Positions 24,205-36,655 are shown, numbered from the stretch's first letter. The stretch is 64,000 nt of DNA from Austropuccinia psidii (GCA_023105745.1 JALGQZ010000004.1:71227112-71291111), one strand, 5' to 3'. The notes: generated by a model not told the origin, from the letters alone. Numbers and translations are program-made.

Positions 24205-24409
24205 ATTTTACCTGTGACATATTTTTTTTACTCTTTTTAAATCTTTTTTCTTATATTGAAAAATTTAAAAACACATAAAAAATACTTATAATTCAAAAAA
24301 CCCATAAAAAATAATTTTTTTCATATTATAAGTGAGGCTTAAATTTTTATTTCTTTTTTTGAAATATCCTTTTTTTTACTTAATTAATTGGCTTTTTCAT
24401 TAATTTTAG

Positions 24410-25321
24410 TGTCTGACAACGTCGTAAGACAAGAAAACATTGAAACAGCCTCAACAGTAACCAGCATTATCCCTGCCAGTACTGTTAATTCTGATCATAA
24501 TAGCACTGTTATTGTGACTCAAAATAACCAGCCTGAACCAATATCTTCTGAATTAATTAACTTGCACATAAGTAATACCCTTCAGAAAGCTAAAAATTTG
24601 GCCAATAGTAAGTTTTTGACGTAAAAATACTATTTTAAACCTTTTTTAACCATAATTATGCCTTCAACCAGGTCAGGAGCCAGCTACAACCCCTCAAGCA
24701 GCTCCCAAAAAGGTAATAGACGTGATTATGGCAGAAGCCAACCAGGTACAGAAGGAAAAGGGTCAGTTGATGACTTCTAAACAACTAAAATGGGTCATTC
24801 TGAAGCTGATAATACCATTTTACCTTAAAAAGGAGCTGACACCGCCACAACAAGCCTCTGTGGACATATACAAAGCCAGCCACAGTGCATACAACAATGC
24901 ACTTCAATTCAAAGAGTACCAGATCCTTGCAGACCTGTGGAAGAATTGCATGAATTCTTACCTGACAGTAAGAAAATTCTTGGGCCATCCCAACACTTGC
25001 AAATTGCTCAATGGATGGCATCCATTGATGGAGAAGAAAAACATGATGCTTTTGACACTAGAATGGAGGAAAAACAACCCTCCACCACCCAAACCAGTGC
25101 CAAAAACAGCCCCAGTGGCCAGAAGAAGCAATTCCAACGTGAAAAAGCAGCCACAAACTCCAAAAAAGGGCAAAGGGAAGGCACCAGCCCCAAAACCTTA
25201 CAGCCAGGGCTACAGAATCCCAAAGATTCAGCAGGATGCCATGGAAAATGTATTTCAGATGGGCAGAACCATGATGGAATTACAGAAGAAGGAGGAAGCC
25301 AGATTAAGGTTCCAGAAATGA
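24410..25321 (+). CDS. Spliced overlapping accessory protein of element B (exons 24410-24607 and 24672-25321)
   Basis: Unknown function. Exon 1 (198 nt) follows a TTTTAG acceptor. Its frame begins xTG TCT GAC, has no Met, is rich in Ser, Thr, Asn and Ile, and ends AAT A|GTAAGT. The 64-bp intron is 24608-24671. Exon 2 begins GT CAG GAG, so AGT is formed across the junction, and runs 216 codons to TGA 25319-25321. Unspliced reading of exon 1 hits TAA just inside the intron. Exon 2 is +1 to gag. Its middle holds a Trp/Leu-rich helical-looking part (ILADLWKNCMNSYLTVRKFL), then a Pro/Lys linker and a charged C-terminus. The stop overlaps ATG 25318-25320. It is intact in this copy. RNA evidence is lacking. 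Confidence 0.62.
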
Positions 25322-28300
25322 TTTCTGACATATTTGATTCCATCCCAGAGTTGTATAATGCTATAAATGACGTGAAAAAACATCTTTCTAATAAAAATGA
25401 CACCATTTGTAACAACATTAAAACAAACAACCTGAGTCTGTGCCAAATTAATGAAACACTTATGTGTTTTGAAAAAGTTTTAAGAACAATTAAAAATTCT
25501 AATAATGACAATTCTTCTAACATTAAAATAAATGAACAATCTGCCATTATTAAAGAATTAACAGATAAATATTCTAAATTCAATATTGATGACATGATTG
25601 AAACAAGAATTCAACAAGCCATAAATATTATCAAGACAGATAACAAGAAAGTCCTTAAAGACATTTCAAATTCATTTACTGAAGTAAAGACATATACCAT
25701 TCCCTTGAAAAAGTGTTTTGATGCTTCACAAGAAGAAGTATCAAAATTATCAATGAAATTGAATCAAGTCACTGCTGATAATACAAGACAGACAGAGTTA
25801 TGGCAAGAACTGACACATAAGGAAGACATGTATAAAATTGAAGTAATAAATTTAATACAAAGCTTCCAACATGAATACAGAAATTCCCAAAGGTGTAGCA
25901 ACAGTAAAATGAATGACATTGAACAAATACTGAACACCTTACCAAGAATGTCTACACCTCTAAATCAAAATGAGGGCACAAGAATTTCAAATCCACAAGT
26001 ATTGGATCCTGATAATTCACAATTAAAAAATGAATTATCCACTTCTTTTCATAACTTGGAACCATCAATGGGCCAAGCACTCTTGAAAGAAGTTCCAAAA
26101 CTTAAAGAATGGCCTCACTTAAGTGGTGAAGGAGAGTATGACCATATGGAATTCATTAGAGGTATTGACATGATCAAAGAGGATTTTGAATTACCAGACA
26201 GATTGGTAACAGCCAGGTTTAACACCTTGTTTACCAGATCAGCTCACAGATGGTACATCAAAATAAGACAAGCACATGGACACCAGAGTTGGACTTGGTG
26301 GAAAACCCAAATCATCAACAAATGGGCAAATGATGCTTGGAGGTTTAAAGTTGAAACAGCCATTGAATCTGCCAAATTTAATGCTGATAAAGACAAAGCT
26401 TTGCCATGGTTTTGCCAACAGAAGGACAGATTAACAGAATTATATCCTGACATGTCAGAATTTATGATCCATAGAAAAATTCTGAGACAATGTGGGGGTG
26501 ACTTAGAGCATGCTGTCAAAAGCAGGACTAATGAACAATATTCAGCAGAGGATATTATCAATATACTAGAAGAAGTAACCACCAGAACCAAAATTGGTTC
26601 TAGTAGGGTGAATCTCAAAACAAGGTTTAATACACCTTGGAAAGATTCTGTGGACAAAAACCCCAAAGAAAATTCTAGTAATATTAAATATAAATCTGCA
26701 GATACAGTCAGAAAATGCCATATTTGCCAAAGCACCACCCATTTAGCCAATACATGTCCAAAGAGGGGGAAAATCAATGAAATTGACATTGAAAAGGAAC
26801 CAGATGTTGAAAAAGAAGACATAATTGAAGACAATTCAGATGATAAGTCATCCATATTTTCTGAATCTTCAAAAGATATAGAAAATATCAATGCCACTTT
26901 TGACATCATGGAATCTTATTCCCACTTACCACAATTGAGCAATGGTCAAGTTGATTTATCAAAAGTTCAAGATGCACAACTTATGAAGACAAAACCAAAC
27001 AGAGGAAAAGGTTATACAGCTGGTAACTCCTGTATAACAGAAGTGGTGATTGACAACAAGCCCACCAAACTTTTACTTGACCCAGGAGCCTTCTGCTCTT
27101 GTGTTGGAAAATCCTTTCTTAAGACTTGTGTGCCAAATTTTGAAGACCAATTGTTACCAATTGATGGTATAAAATTCAACAGTGCAAGTAACCCAATGAA
27201 AGCATTGGGAATCTTTGAGACCAATGTCATATTCCCACACATAAATGGGAATTTAAGGATCACAGTTGAATTTGGTGTTATGGAAAATTGCTCTAGTACC
27301 CATTTTATATTGGGAAATGACTATTTAATCATGTATGGGATAGATTTACATAATAACAAAGACAGATACTTTACAATTGGGGACAATAAGCGCCAGAAAT
27401 TTGCCTTTTTACCATTTAAAAGACGAATTACAGTAAACAAAGTATCACAAGTCAACTTAGAGTTAGAAAAATTCAAGTCTGAACAGTTAAATGAGGCTGA
27501 GATAAGCCTTCATCTGACTGATAAACAAGAAAATGAACTTTCTTCCCTTTTGTATGACCACAAAGGAGCATTTGCTACAGACAAAGAACCTCTGGGAGCA
27601 ATTATTGGTCATGAAGTTGACATCACTCTTAACATTGAGAGACCTTATCCACCACTCTTAAGAAGACCTGCTTATCCAGCAAGTCCAAAATCAAGAGAAG
27701 CTCTAGAAATTCATATCAAAGAACTTCTAGACCTTGGTGTAATAAGAAAAGTAGGCCACAATGAGGAAGTAGAAATAACTACACCAGTCATAGTGGCGTG
27801 GCATAATGGAAAATCCAGAATGGTTGGGGACTTTAGAGCTCTGAACACTTACACTGTTCCAGACAGATACCCAATACCAAAAATCGAAATTGCCCTTACT
27901 CAAATATCTCAAGCAGTGTATATAACCACTATGGATGCCCTTAAAGGATTCCATCAAAATGTGGTAACACCAAGAGCAAGAAAATACTTGAGAATTATTG
28001 TTCATTGTGGAGTGTATGAATACTTAAGGATGCCCTTTGGTATCAAAAATGCACCTTCACACTTCCAAAGAATGATGAATGAAATCTTCCCTGAAGAACT
28101 CTCAGAGGGATGGTTAATCATTTACATTGATGACATTATTATCTGTTCAAAGAATTGGGAGGAGCACATGTACAGATTATCAAGAGTTTTGACAAAAATC
28201 CAATCAGTAAACATGAAAATCTCCTTGAAGAAATGTCATTTTGGATTTAAAGAACTTAAGGCACTAGGACATGTTGTATCTGGTTTGTCCCTTGGAATTG

Positions 28301-28392
28301 ATAAAAACAAAGTTGCAGCAGTATTGTTAAAACCCATGCCTCAGAGTAAGAAGGAAATTACAGGCAACACATTAAAGACTTTGCATCCATAG
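24658..28392 (+). pseudogene. gag-pol: Gag-protease-RT of element B (early stop, 28-bp deletion)
   Basis: A single frame from ATG 24658 (inside the accessory intron) through Gag, protease and most of RT. TAA at 24778-24780 (CAA to TAA) closes the start. The frame is otherwise open, and from ATG 25318 it gives 1024 codons. Gag core LKEWPHLSGEGEYDH lies near 26100. The CCHC knuckle is at 26716-26757. The protease active-site segment LLLDPGA (DPGA at 27079-27090) has Pro where Ser or Thr is usual. In [10 protein letters not shown] carries the first Asp and YIDD is at 28123-28134. At about 28359 a 28-bp deletion relative to C (bounded by ATT) shifts the frame into TAG at 28390-28392. No frameshift signal separates gag and pol in this family. 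Confidence 0.88.
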
Positions 28393-30554
28393 CAAGACCA
28401 CTTTATAAGTTGTGTGACAAAGACACAGTATTTGAGATGACTGTTGACAGAGTCAAAGCTTTTGAATCTCTAAGAGAAGCATTGACCACTGCTCCACTCT
28501 TACTGATGCCAGACTTTAAATTGCCTTTCAAACTGTATATTGATGCATCAGGGGATGGACTAGGTGCTGCATTTCACCAAGTTCAGATCATAAATGACAA
28601 ACCTGTAGAAGGACCAATATGTTTCATATCCAGGCAAATCAAACCAACTGAAGCCAGATATGGAGCAAGTCAAATGGAATGTCTATGCCTTGTCTGGGCC
28701 TTGGAGAAATTGAACTATTTCTTAGAGGGATGTGTTTTTGAAGTAATAACAGATTGTACAGCTGTGAAATCACTTTTGAACATGAAAACACCTAACAGAA
28801 ACATGCTCAGATGGCAAATAGCCATACAAGAATACAGAGGCAATATGACTATTGTTCATAAGGATGGGAATATTCATAAGAATGCAGATGGACTAAGCAG
28901 ATGGCCATTACCAAATAACATTGATAATCCTGCTTATGTTCCAGAAGAAGCTTCACCACAAATTCCAATAGAAGGAATAAGTGTTACAGACTTGAACACC
29001 ACCTTCTTTGAAGAAGTCAGAAATAGTTACACTCAAGATAAGAATTGTAGCATCTTATGCCAATTACTTAACAAAGACTGTAAAGACAACTCTCTAATAC
29101 ATGCCTTGGATGAAGTATGGAGAAAATCTTATAATGAAGGAAGATTTCACCTACTGGATGGTATAATTTACCACAGAACCAAGCACACATGTGTCATGAC
29201 AGTTGTAGACAGGTCATTAATCAATCTTGTACTGAAAGAATGCCATGATAGTCCCTTTTCAGGACATCTTTCTGAAGACAGAACAAGAGAGAAAGTGAAG
29301 ACCTGCATATGGTGGCCAATGTGGCAAAAAGATGTTGCAGAGTATTGCAAAACCTGTGACAGATGCCAAAAGGCAAATAAATCCACTGGCAAAAGACTTG
29401 GAAATATGATGAAAATCCAGGAACCAAACAGACCTTGGGAAATTGTCCATATGGATTGGGTAACTGGCCTACCACCAGGAGGTGACAGGAGCTATAATGC
29501 TTGCCTAGTAATTGTGGACAGATTCAGTAAAACTCCAATCTTTTTACCATGTCACAAAGATGATACAGCCATGGATACAGCTCTTCTGATATGGAATAGA
29601 GTAGTGTCATGGACTGGGATATTTACAAATATCATCAGTGATAGAGATCCCAAATTCACTTCAGCACTATGGACAAATCTTCACCAATTATTTGGCACTA
29701 AACTGTCTTTCTCTACAGCCTACCACCCACAAACTGATGGCCTGGCTGAAAGAATGATCCAAACCTTAGAGGACATGGTGAGAAGATTTTGTGCATATGG
29801 CCTTGAATTCAAAGATTGTGATGGATTTACCCATGATTGGTGTACTCTGTTACCAGCACTGGAATTAGCATATAAAACATCAATCCATGCCAGTACCAAT
29901 CAGACTCCTGCTATTCTAGAAAAAGGATGGAATCCCAAGTTACCCCAAGACTCCTTGAGGAAAGACTTAATTGAAATACATCCCACAGCTGCTAGCTTCA
30001 AAGGAATGCTAGACAAAGCTAGAAAGCATGCAGTAAGATGCATGGAGGACTCTTTTGCATATGCTAAAGACAAATGGGATAAATCTCATGCAACTCCAGA
30101 TTTCAAAGTGGGGGACCTAGTTCTTGTATCCACCACTAACTTCAATAACATCAAAGGATGTAAAAAGTTGAAAGACTCCTTTGCAGGACCTTTTGTAATT
30201 AAGGCCCTCCATGGAGAGAATGCTGTTGAAGTAGAGTTATCTGAAGAACTTAGCAATAAGCACCCTACATTCCAAGTGAGCTTGATAAAACCATATAAAT
30301 CTAGTGATGCTGAGAAATTTCCCTTGAGGAATAAGGTTCCCCAAGTTATACCTCCTATTGAGACATCTGGTACTAAGAAAATAACCAAAGTTCTTAAAGA
30401 AAGGAAATTAAGAACCAAGAAAGTAAGGGAATACCTTGTTAGGTACAGTGACCCAACTTGTGAAGATGAATGGTTAGAAGAAAAAAATATACCAGAAGCT
30501 ACCAAACTCCTGAGGAGATTCAGACACACTAGAAACACCAATATTACAAAGTAA
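28393..30554 (+). pseudogene. pol: RNase H, integrase and chromodomain-like end of element B
   Basis: The distal part of the polyprotein, open for 714 codons from 28410. RNase H motifs: [12 protein letters not shown] (Asp), QMECL (Glu), TDCTAV (Asp), NADGLSRW (Asp). The integrase zinc finger H-x6-H...C-x2-C is complete (CDRC). The catalytic core has [18 protein letters not shown] and [12 protein letters not shown], a DD35E pattern. After the core, the GDLVLVS segment precedes a terminal [17 protein letters not shown] module typical of the chromodomain-bearing integrases that target heterochromatin. It is cut off from its start by the 28-bp deletion, so it is not translatable as a full polyprotein from this copy. 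Confidence 0.9.
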
Positions 30555-30565
30555 TATTCTTTTTT

Positions 30566-30577
30566 AGGGGGAGGGAA
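30566..30577 (+). other. Polypurine tract of element B
   Basis: AGGGGGAGGGAA abuts the 3' LTR after a T-run, the standard primer for plus-strand DNA synthesis. Confidence 0.85.
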
Positions 30578-32418
30578 TGTGAGCCTTAGAGGTAATTTCA
30601 TATACCCAAAAGACCACAAATATAAAAAATAACATATTAATATAAATAAAATAAATTTATTTATATTATTAAGATAAAAATCAAAATATAAATATAAAAT
30701 TATATTAGAAATAAAAAATTAATTATAATTTAAAAATAAAAAATACATTAAATTTTGTAAATATAAAATTACATTTATACGTGAAAAAATTAAGTAAAAA
30801 TGAAATTTTAACAAAATTGTAAAAAAAATAAATAAATTTGGAAAAAAGTTAAATAAAATTTATTATAACTTTTTATCCAATAAATAAACATATAAAATTT
30901 ATTTCACCATTGGATTCCTCATAAAAAATAAGGTGGGGTCACCTCTGAGTGAAATTCTTGTAACTCAACTCTAAATAAGCTTAAATTAAGTTTTTAGTAT
31001 TTTCAATACAAAAGTTGAAAATCCTCAAAACCTTAATTTAATTAACACCACATGTGGTGTTAACCATCAATTTTTGTGTTAAAATTGAGGTGTTGTGTTT
31101 AGTTTAGAAGTTATGAGGAATTGAAGTATTTTCAATTGAATTCAATTGAAATGTCAAAATGTGCATGTGTATTACATAAGTGAACTTTGATTTACATATG
31201 AGGTGTCAATTATTACTGTATTGTACTGTACAATTGAATTGAATTACATATGTAAAGTACAAGTATAATACATGATGAGGAATTAAAGGAAAAATAAACT
31301 GGAAAGATTAAATTGGGGGGGGGAAAAGGAACTCCAGCTCTAAGGGGGAGCTAGACCCCCAAAATCCTTGCTTACAGGCATGGGATGTCAAAATTCATGC
31401 AAAAGTTCATCACTTTTGGCCTGGAATTGAGCTACAGGGTCTGTGAACTCAATTGATGATGAGGTTTTGATACCAACTGGGGTAGTTTTAGCTGTTGCCA
31501 AGAGGGTAAAACTACCCTTAAGATAAAACAATCATAATAAAAACAGTTTTAACTGGTTTCTACGCCTCTGACACACATTCTGACGTGTTTTGAAGGCTCT
31601 AGGCCTGGTATTGCTATAGTAATGGCTGATTTAAGGGTCTAAAATGGCTAAAAATGGCTAAAAATGGCTTAAACCAGCCCTTTTTGGCCTAAACCAGGGT
31701 TCAATGATGCCATAATTGGCTTTTCTGTTGTCAGACTGTTTTTCACGACTGACAAGAGTAAATTTTACTTTTGGAGTAAGAGAATTGATGGCTATAAAAG
31801 AATGTCTTCTTTGCCCCACTTTTCTCTTCATGTTAGAATCTTTTCCTTTTATTAGTTAGTTTAAACACTGTTAAACCAATCAATCAAAGATTCCAACCAC
31901 CACTTTTAAATCCTTTTAATCCTTTTAACCACGTGAAAAAATCATTATAATCATTGTTTGTAACTCTTATAATCATTTTTACCCCTGAACCACCCCAAAA
32001 GTGAATTAAAGCATATTTCATCACTGTTAACTTTGTCACTTTGTTTCCAAATTCACTCTGGTCACTTTTGGGCGTGTTTTCTCTTTAATATTCTTTTTAA
32101 AGACTTTGTTCTTTAATTAATTGCTTGCAGTTCTTTGCTCAATTAATTCCAATTGAAATTGCTCTTGAAGAAATTTCTTTTGTAGCCTTAAAATATCTCT
32201 TGTAGAGTATTTTTTGGATAAATTTTTATTGTTGGTAAAACAATAAATTTTTATAATATTATTGTTTTATACTAATAAAGTTATAAACAATAAAATTGGC
32301 GTGTTTTCTCTTAAAAATAATATTTCATACTATCTTTAACAGAATTTTACCTTATACAAATTTTGAGGACAGGAAAAGTACTTGATTTTTAATCAAAGTT
32401 TCATATCCACACCTTACA
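30578..32418 (+). repeat. 3' LTR of element B (1841 bp)
   Basis: Same termini as the 5' LTR and near-identical apart from point differences and the short insertion/deletion near the G-run. Confidence 0.95.
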
Positions 32419-32684
32419 AGTATGACCAATCTTTATTAATTTTTTGATGTGTTAACTGATGATTTGCATGGCAGGTGATGAACTTTATGCATATTCATCT
32501 CTGGTCCATAAAGAGAAAGTCACTGGACATCATCATCCATATGCCTCCAAACCAAGAATGGGTCATGCCAGTTCATCAAGAGAAAAAATTGTGGATGATG
32601 AGGATGAGAACATGTCTCCAACTCAAAGTGAAAGAAATGATGAACCAAGGAGGGACAATTTCACGGCGCATGAGAAAGGCACTC
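32419..32684 (+). pseudogene. Gene X, middle exon between element B and a family-3 LTR
   Basis: The AGTAT target copy is followed by an intron-like tail ending GCATGGCAG, then an open frame GDELYAYSSLVHKEK with an acidic DDEDEN segment and a basic/Ser-rich part. At 32680-32684 (CACTC) the family-3 solo LTR interrupts it. The frame resumes in register at 44928 once one CACTC copy is removed. Confidence 0.55.
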
Positions 32685-34591
32685 TGTGAGCCTGTGAGGT
32701 ATGTGTAACATACCCATAAGGCCACAAATGACTTTATACACAGTTAAATTTGTCTTTAACAGACTTTTTAATTGAATTTAAAATAAAAAATAACAAAAAA
32801 TAAGTATAACTTTTTTTTGGATAAACAAAGTTATAAATATTATGTCATTTTTGGATTATACACCAAAAATAACCTAGGGTACATCCATAAGGTGTTATAC
32901 CCAAAAACACTAATTTCTTATGTTATTGGAAGATTTAAGAATCTCACAGTACTAATTTAACTTTTTTAATTTTTTTTAAAAATTGTTAAATTTAAGCTTA
33001 AATATGCTTAAATTTAAATTTGCATAAAGTTTATGCAAACTTATCAAAATTTTAGTTAAAATTGAGGTGTTGTGTATATTTACTGAATTGGCTAAGGATT
33101 TGCCATACAGAATGTAAATCCTGCATGAGCTCAATTTAAAAGGGTTTAAGGCCATAGTATGGCTTTAAATAAATAAAAGGGCAAAATACACACAGAAAGG
33201 TGGGACAGGAAAATGACCAAATAGAGCTGGGGTACCCAGCTTTTTGGATCTGAAAGGATTCAATTAAGGTTGTCCACCTGTATTGGATGATTTTCAACCT
33301 TATTTAAACTTTAAGATTAGACTTTGATCCAACATTAAAGTTTAAACTGGTTTTATCCCAATTTAGACAGGAATTTCAAGCTGCCAAAGGGTAAATCCCA
33401 ATATGCAGGCTTGAATTTAAGGTTTTAAGAACTGTCAAAACTTAATTAAGCTTGAAATTTTAAGTTTACAAGAATTAAAACCTTATCAAAAGTTAAGGTT
33501 TGGTGTGTATTGCTATTTTACATGGAAAAATAGCAATAACTTCAAAAATCCATTGAAAATCCAATTCTCAATTGATTTGCTTGAAACTTTCACAAAGCTT
33601 ACAATTTAATATTATCTATATATAAATTAAATTTGAAGTATCTTTTATAAATAAATTTTCTGGGTATTTAGCCTGGAAATTTACTCTTTTAATTAAAGCT
33701 CAAAGAAAATTATAATTTCTTTAAGAACTAATTTATAATTGAGCTTAAGAGATTTCTGCTTGAAACTCTATTTTTAAGTTGTTCATGTGATGAAATTTAG
33801 TATAAATAAGTTTATTTATATTAAAAACTTAAAATAATTAGTTTAAATGAGCATTAAAGTTACATGGAGTTAAGAATAACACTGATAACTTTAAATTGGA
33901 ATTAAAAATAAGTTACCTTAAGCTAAGAACTTTATTTTTAAGCATTGTTTTTCAGTTTTGACCTGAGCACGCCCTCTATATTCATTATGAATCATGAGAG
34001 CTGCTCTGAAGACATAAAAAGAGTCTTTTCATCACTGTTTTTGTCCATGAATCATTATTAATCCAATCATATTAGAAATTTAAACAGGTAAAGTTTTATT
34101 AAATATAAAATCTTATTATTAAATTAATGCTTAAGTTATTTTATGCTTTATTAATTAAAATTAAAGAATTGAAATCATAGAATTCAGATTATTGTTGTAA
34201 TCACCAATAATATATTTTATTATATAAAATTATCATCTTAAATATCTTCTAAACCTCCACAAATTCCTCTTAAAAACTCTTTACTCATAATTTTTATTAT
34301 GAAAAGTCGTTTTATCTTTAAAAATATTGATTTTTTGTGTGTTTTGAACTTATCATTATTATTTAATATAATAACTTTTGCTGTTTAACTTGTTGTATTA
34401 AATAAATATTATAAGTAAGTTTTCCTTAAGGTTCTATATTTTTTTATCTAGTATTAGTTTTTTTTATAGAATTTTTCTATAAGAATTATCTCTGCACAGT
34501 GTGTGTTTTAATTCCTTTATAAATAATATTTATATTATTCATAAGTGGTTAATATTCATATTTTGCACGTGTAATTGTCTCATTAAGAGCT

Positions 34592-36430
34592 TGTGAGCCT
34601 TAGAGGTAATTTCATATACCCAAAAGACCACAAATACAAAAATAACTTATTAATATGAATAAAATAAATTTATTTATATTATTAAAATAAAAATAAAAAT
34701 ATAAATATAAAAAATTATATTGAAAATAAAAAATTAATTACAATTTAAAAATAAAAATACATTAAATTTTGTAAGTAGAAAATTACATTTATACTTGAAA
34801 AAATTAAGTAAAAATGAAATTTTAACAAAATTGTGAAAAAATAAATAAATTTGGAAAAAAGTTAAATAAAAATTATTATAAATTTTTATTCAATAAATAA
34901 ACACATAAAAATTATTTCACCATTGGATTCCTCATAAAAAATCAGGTGGGGTCACCTCTGAGTGAAATTCTTGTAACTCAACTCTAAATAAGCTTAAATT
35001 AAGTTTTTAGTATTTTCAATACAAAAGTTGAAAATCCTCAAAACCTTAATTTAATTCACACCACATGTGGTGTTAATCATCAATTTTTGTGTTAAAATTG
35101 AGGTGTTGTTTTTAGTTTAGAAGTTATGAGTAATTGAAGTATTTTCAATTGAATTCAATTGAAATGTCAAAATGTGTGCCTGTATTACATAAGTGAACTT
35201 TGATTTACATATGAGGTGTCAATTATTACTGTATTTTACTGTACAATTGAATCGAATTACATATGTAAATTATAAGTATAATACATGATGAGGAATTAAA
35301 GGAAAAATAAATTGGAAAGATTAAATTTGGGGGGGAAAAGGAACTCCAGCTCTAAGGGGGAGCTACACCCCCAAAATCCTTGCTGACAGGCGTGGGATGT
35401 CAAAATTCACGCAAAAGTTCATCAATTTTGACCTGGAATTGAGCTACAGGGTCTGTGGACTCAATTGATGATGAGGTTTTGATACCAACTGGGGTAGTTT
35501 TAGCTGTTGCCAAGAGGGTAAAACTACCCTTAAGATAGAACCATCATAGTAAAAACAGTTTTAAATGGTTTCTACGTCTCTGACACACAATTCTGACGTG
35601 ATTTGAAGGGTCTAGGCCTGGTATTGCTATAGTAATGGCTGATTTAAGGGTCTAAAATGGCTAAAAATGGCTAAAAATGGCTTAAACCAGCCCTTTTTGG
35701 TCTAAACCAGGGTTCAATGATGCCATAATTGGCTTTTCTGCTGTCAGAATGGTTTTCACGACTGACAAGAGTAAATTTTACTTTTTGAGTAAGAGAATTG
35801 ATGGCTATAAAAGAATGTCTTCTTTGCCCCACTTTTCTCTTTATGTTAGAATCTTTTCCTTTTATAATTAGTTTAAAAATTGTTAAACCAATCAATAAAA
35901 GATTCCAACCACCTTTTTTATATCATTTTAAACCTTTTAACCACGTGACAAAATCATTATAGTCATTGTTTGTGACTCTTATAATCATTTTTACCCCTGA
36001 ACCACCCCAAAAGTGAATTAAAGCATCTTTCATCACTGTAAACTTTGTCACTTTGTTTCCAAATTCACTCTGGTCACTTTTGGGCGTGTTTTCTCTTTAA
36101 TATTCTTTTTAAAGACTTTGTTCTTTAATTGATTGCTTGCAGTTCTTTGCTCAATTAATTCCAATTGAAATTGCTCTTGAAGAAATTTCTTTTGTAGCCT
36201 TAAAATATCTCTTGTAGAGTATTTTTTGGATAAATTTTTATTGTTGGTAAAACAATAAATCTTTATAATATTATTGTTTTTTACTGATAAAGTTATAAAC
36301 AATAAAATTGGCGTGTTTTCTCTTAAAAATAATATTCTTTACTATTTTTAATTGATTTTTACCTTTTACAAATTTTGAGGACAGGAAAAGTACTTGATTT
36401 TTAATCAAAGTTTCATATCCACACCTTACA
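34592..36430 (+). repeat. 5' LTR of element C (1839 bp)
   Basis: Standard family-1 termini with three TGGCTAAAAA units. The TATA box is at 35806-35813. Confidence 0.94.
35806..35813 (+). promoter_or_regulatory. TATA box in 5' LTR of element C
   Basis: TATAAAAG in the same context as in element B. Confidence 0.68.
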
Positions 36431-36432
36431 TT

Positions 36433-36450
36433 TGGGGGCCCAGCCATGAT
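36433..36450 (+). other. Primer binding site (element C), one base altered
   Basis: As in B, but CCGTGAT reads CCATGAT, a G to A change at the CpG. Confidence 0.7.
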
Positions 36451-36655
36451 ATTTTACCTGTGACATATTTTTTTTACTCTTTTTGAATCTTTTTTCTTAT
36501 ATTGAAAAATTTAAAAACATATAAAAAAATACTTATAATTCAAAAAATCCATAAAAAATAATTTTTTTCATATTATAAGTGAGGCTTATATTTTTATTTC
36601 TTTTTTGAAATAACCTTTTTTTTACTTAATTAATTGGCTTTTTCATTAATTTTAG

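Larger units (their letters stand above)
22358..32418 (+). mobile_element. Family-1 Ty3/Gypsy retrotransposon, copy B (10,061 bp, complete)
   Basis: Both LTRs, primer site, polypurine tract and all coding domains are present. The perfect target duplication AGTAT is at 22353-22357 and 32419-32423. It is inserted in gene X. Order: LTR, primer site, accessory exons overlapping gag, gag-pro-RT, RNase H-integrase-chromodomain-like end, polypurine tract, LTR. Two lesions disable Gag-Pol (an early TAA and a 28-bp deletion in RT), while the accessory frame is intact. Confidence 0.96.

Noticed and set aside
24388..24624. Reading the small exon as a stand-alone 78-residue protein starting at 24388
   Set aside because: The first codon there is TTG, not ATG, it lies before a TTTTAG acceptor, and the C-terminus reads into the intron to a TAA.
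25318..28392. A programmed frameshift between gag and pol
   Set aside because: Gag, protease and RT are in one uninterrupted frame in B; breaks elsewhere differ between copies and are mutations.
22358..32418. Repeated blocks as segmental duplication or assembly artefact
   Set aside because: Each block has LTR termini, a different 5-bp target duplication and its own point differences.
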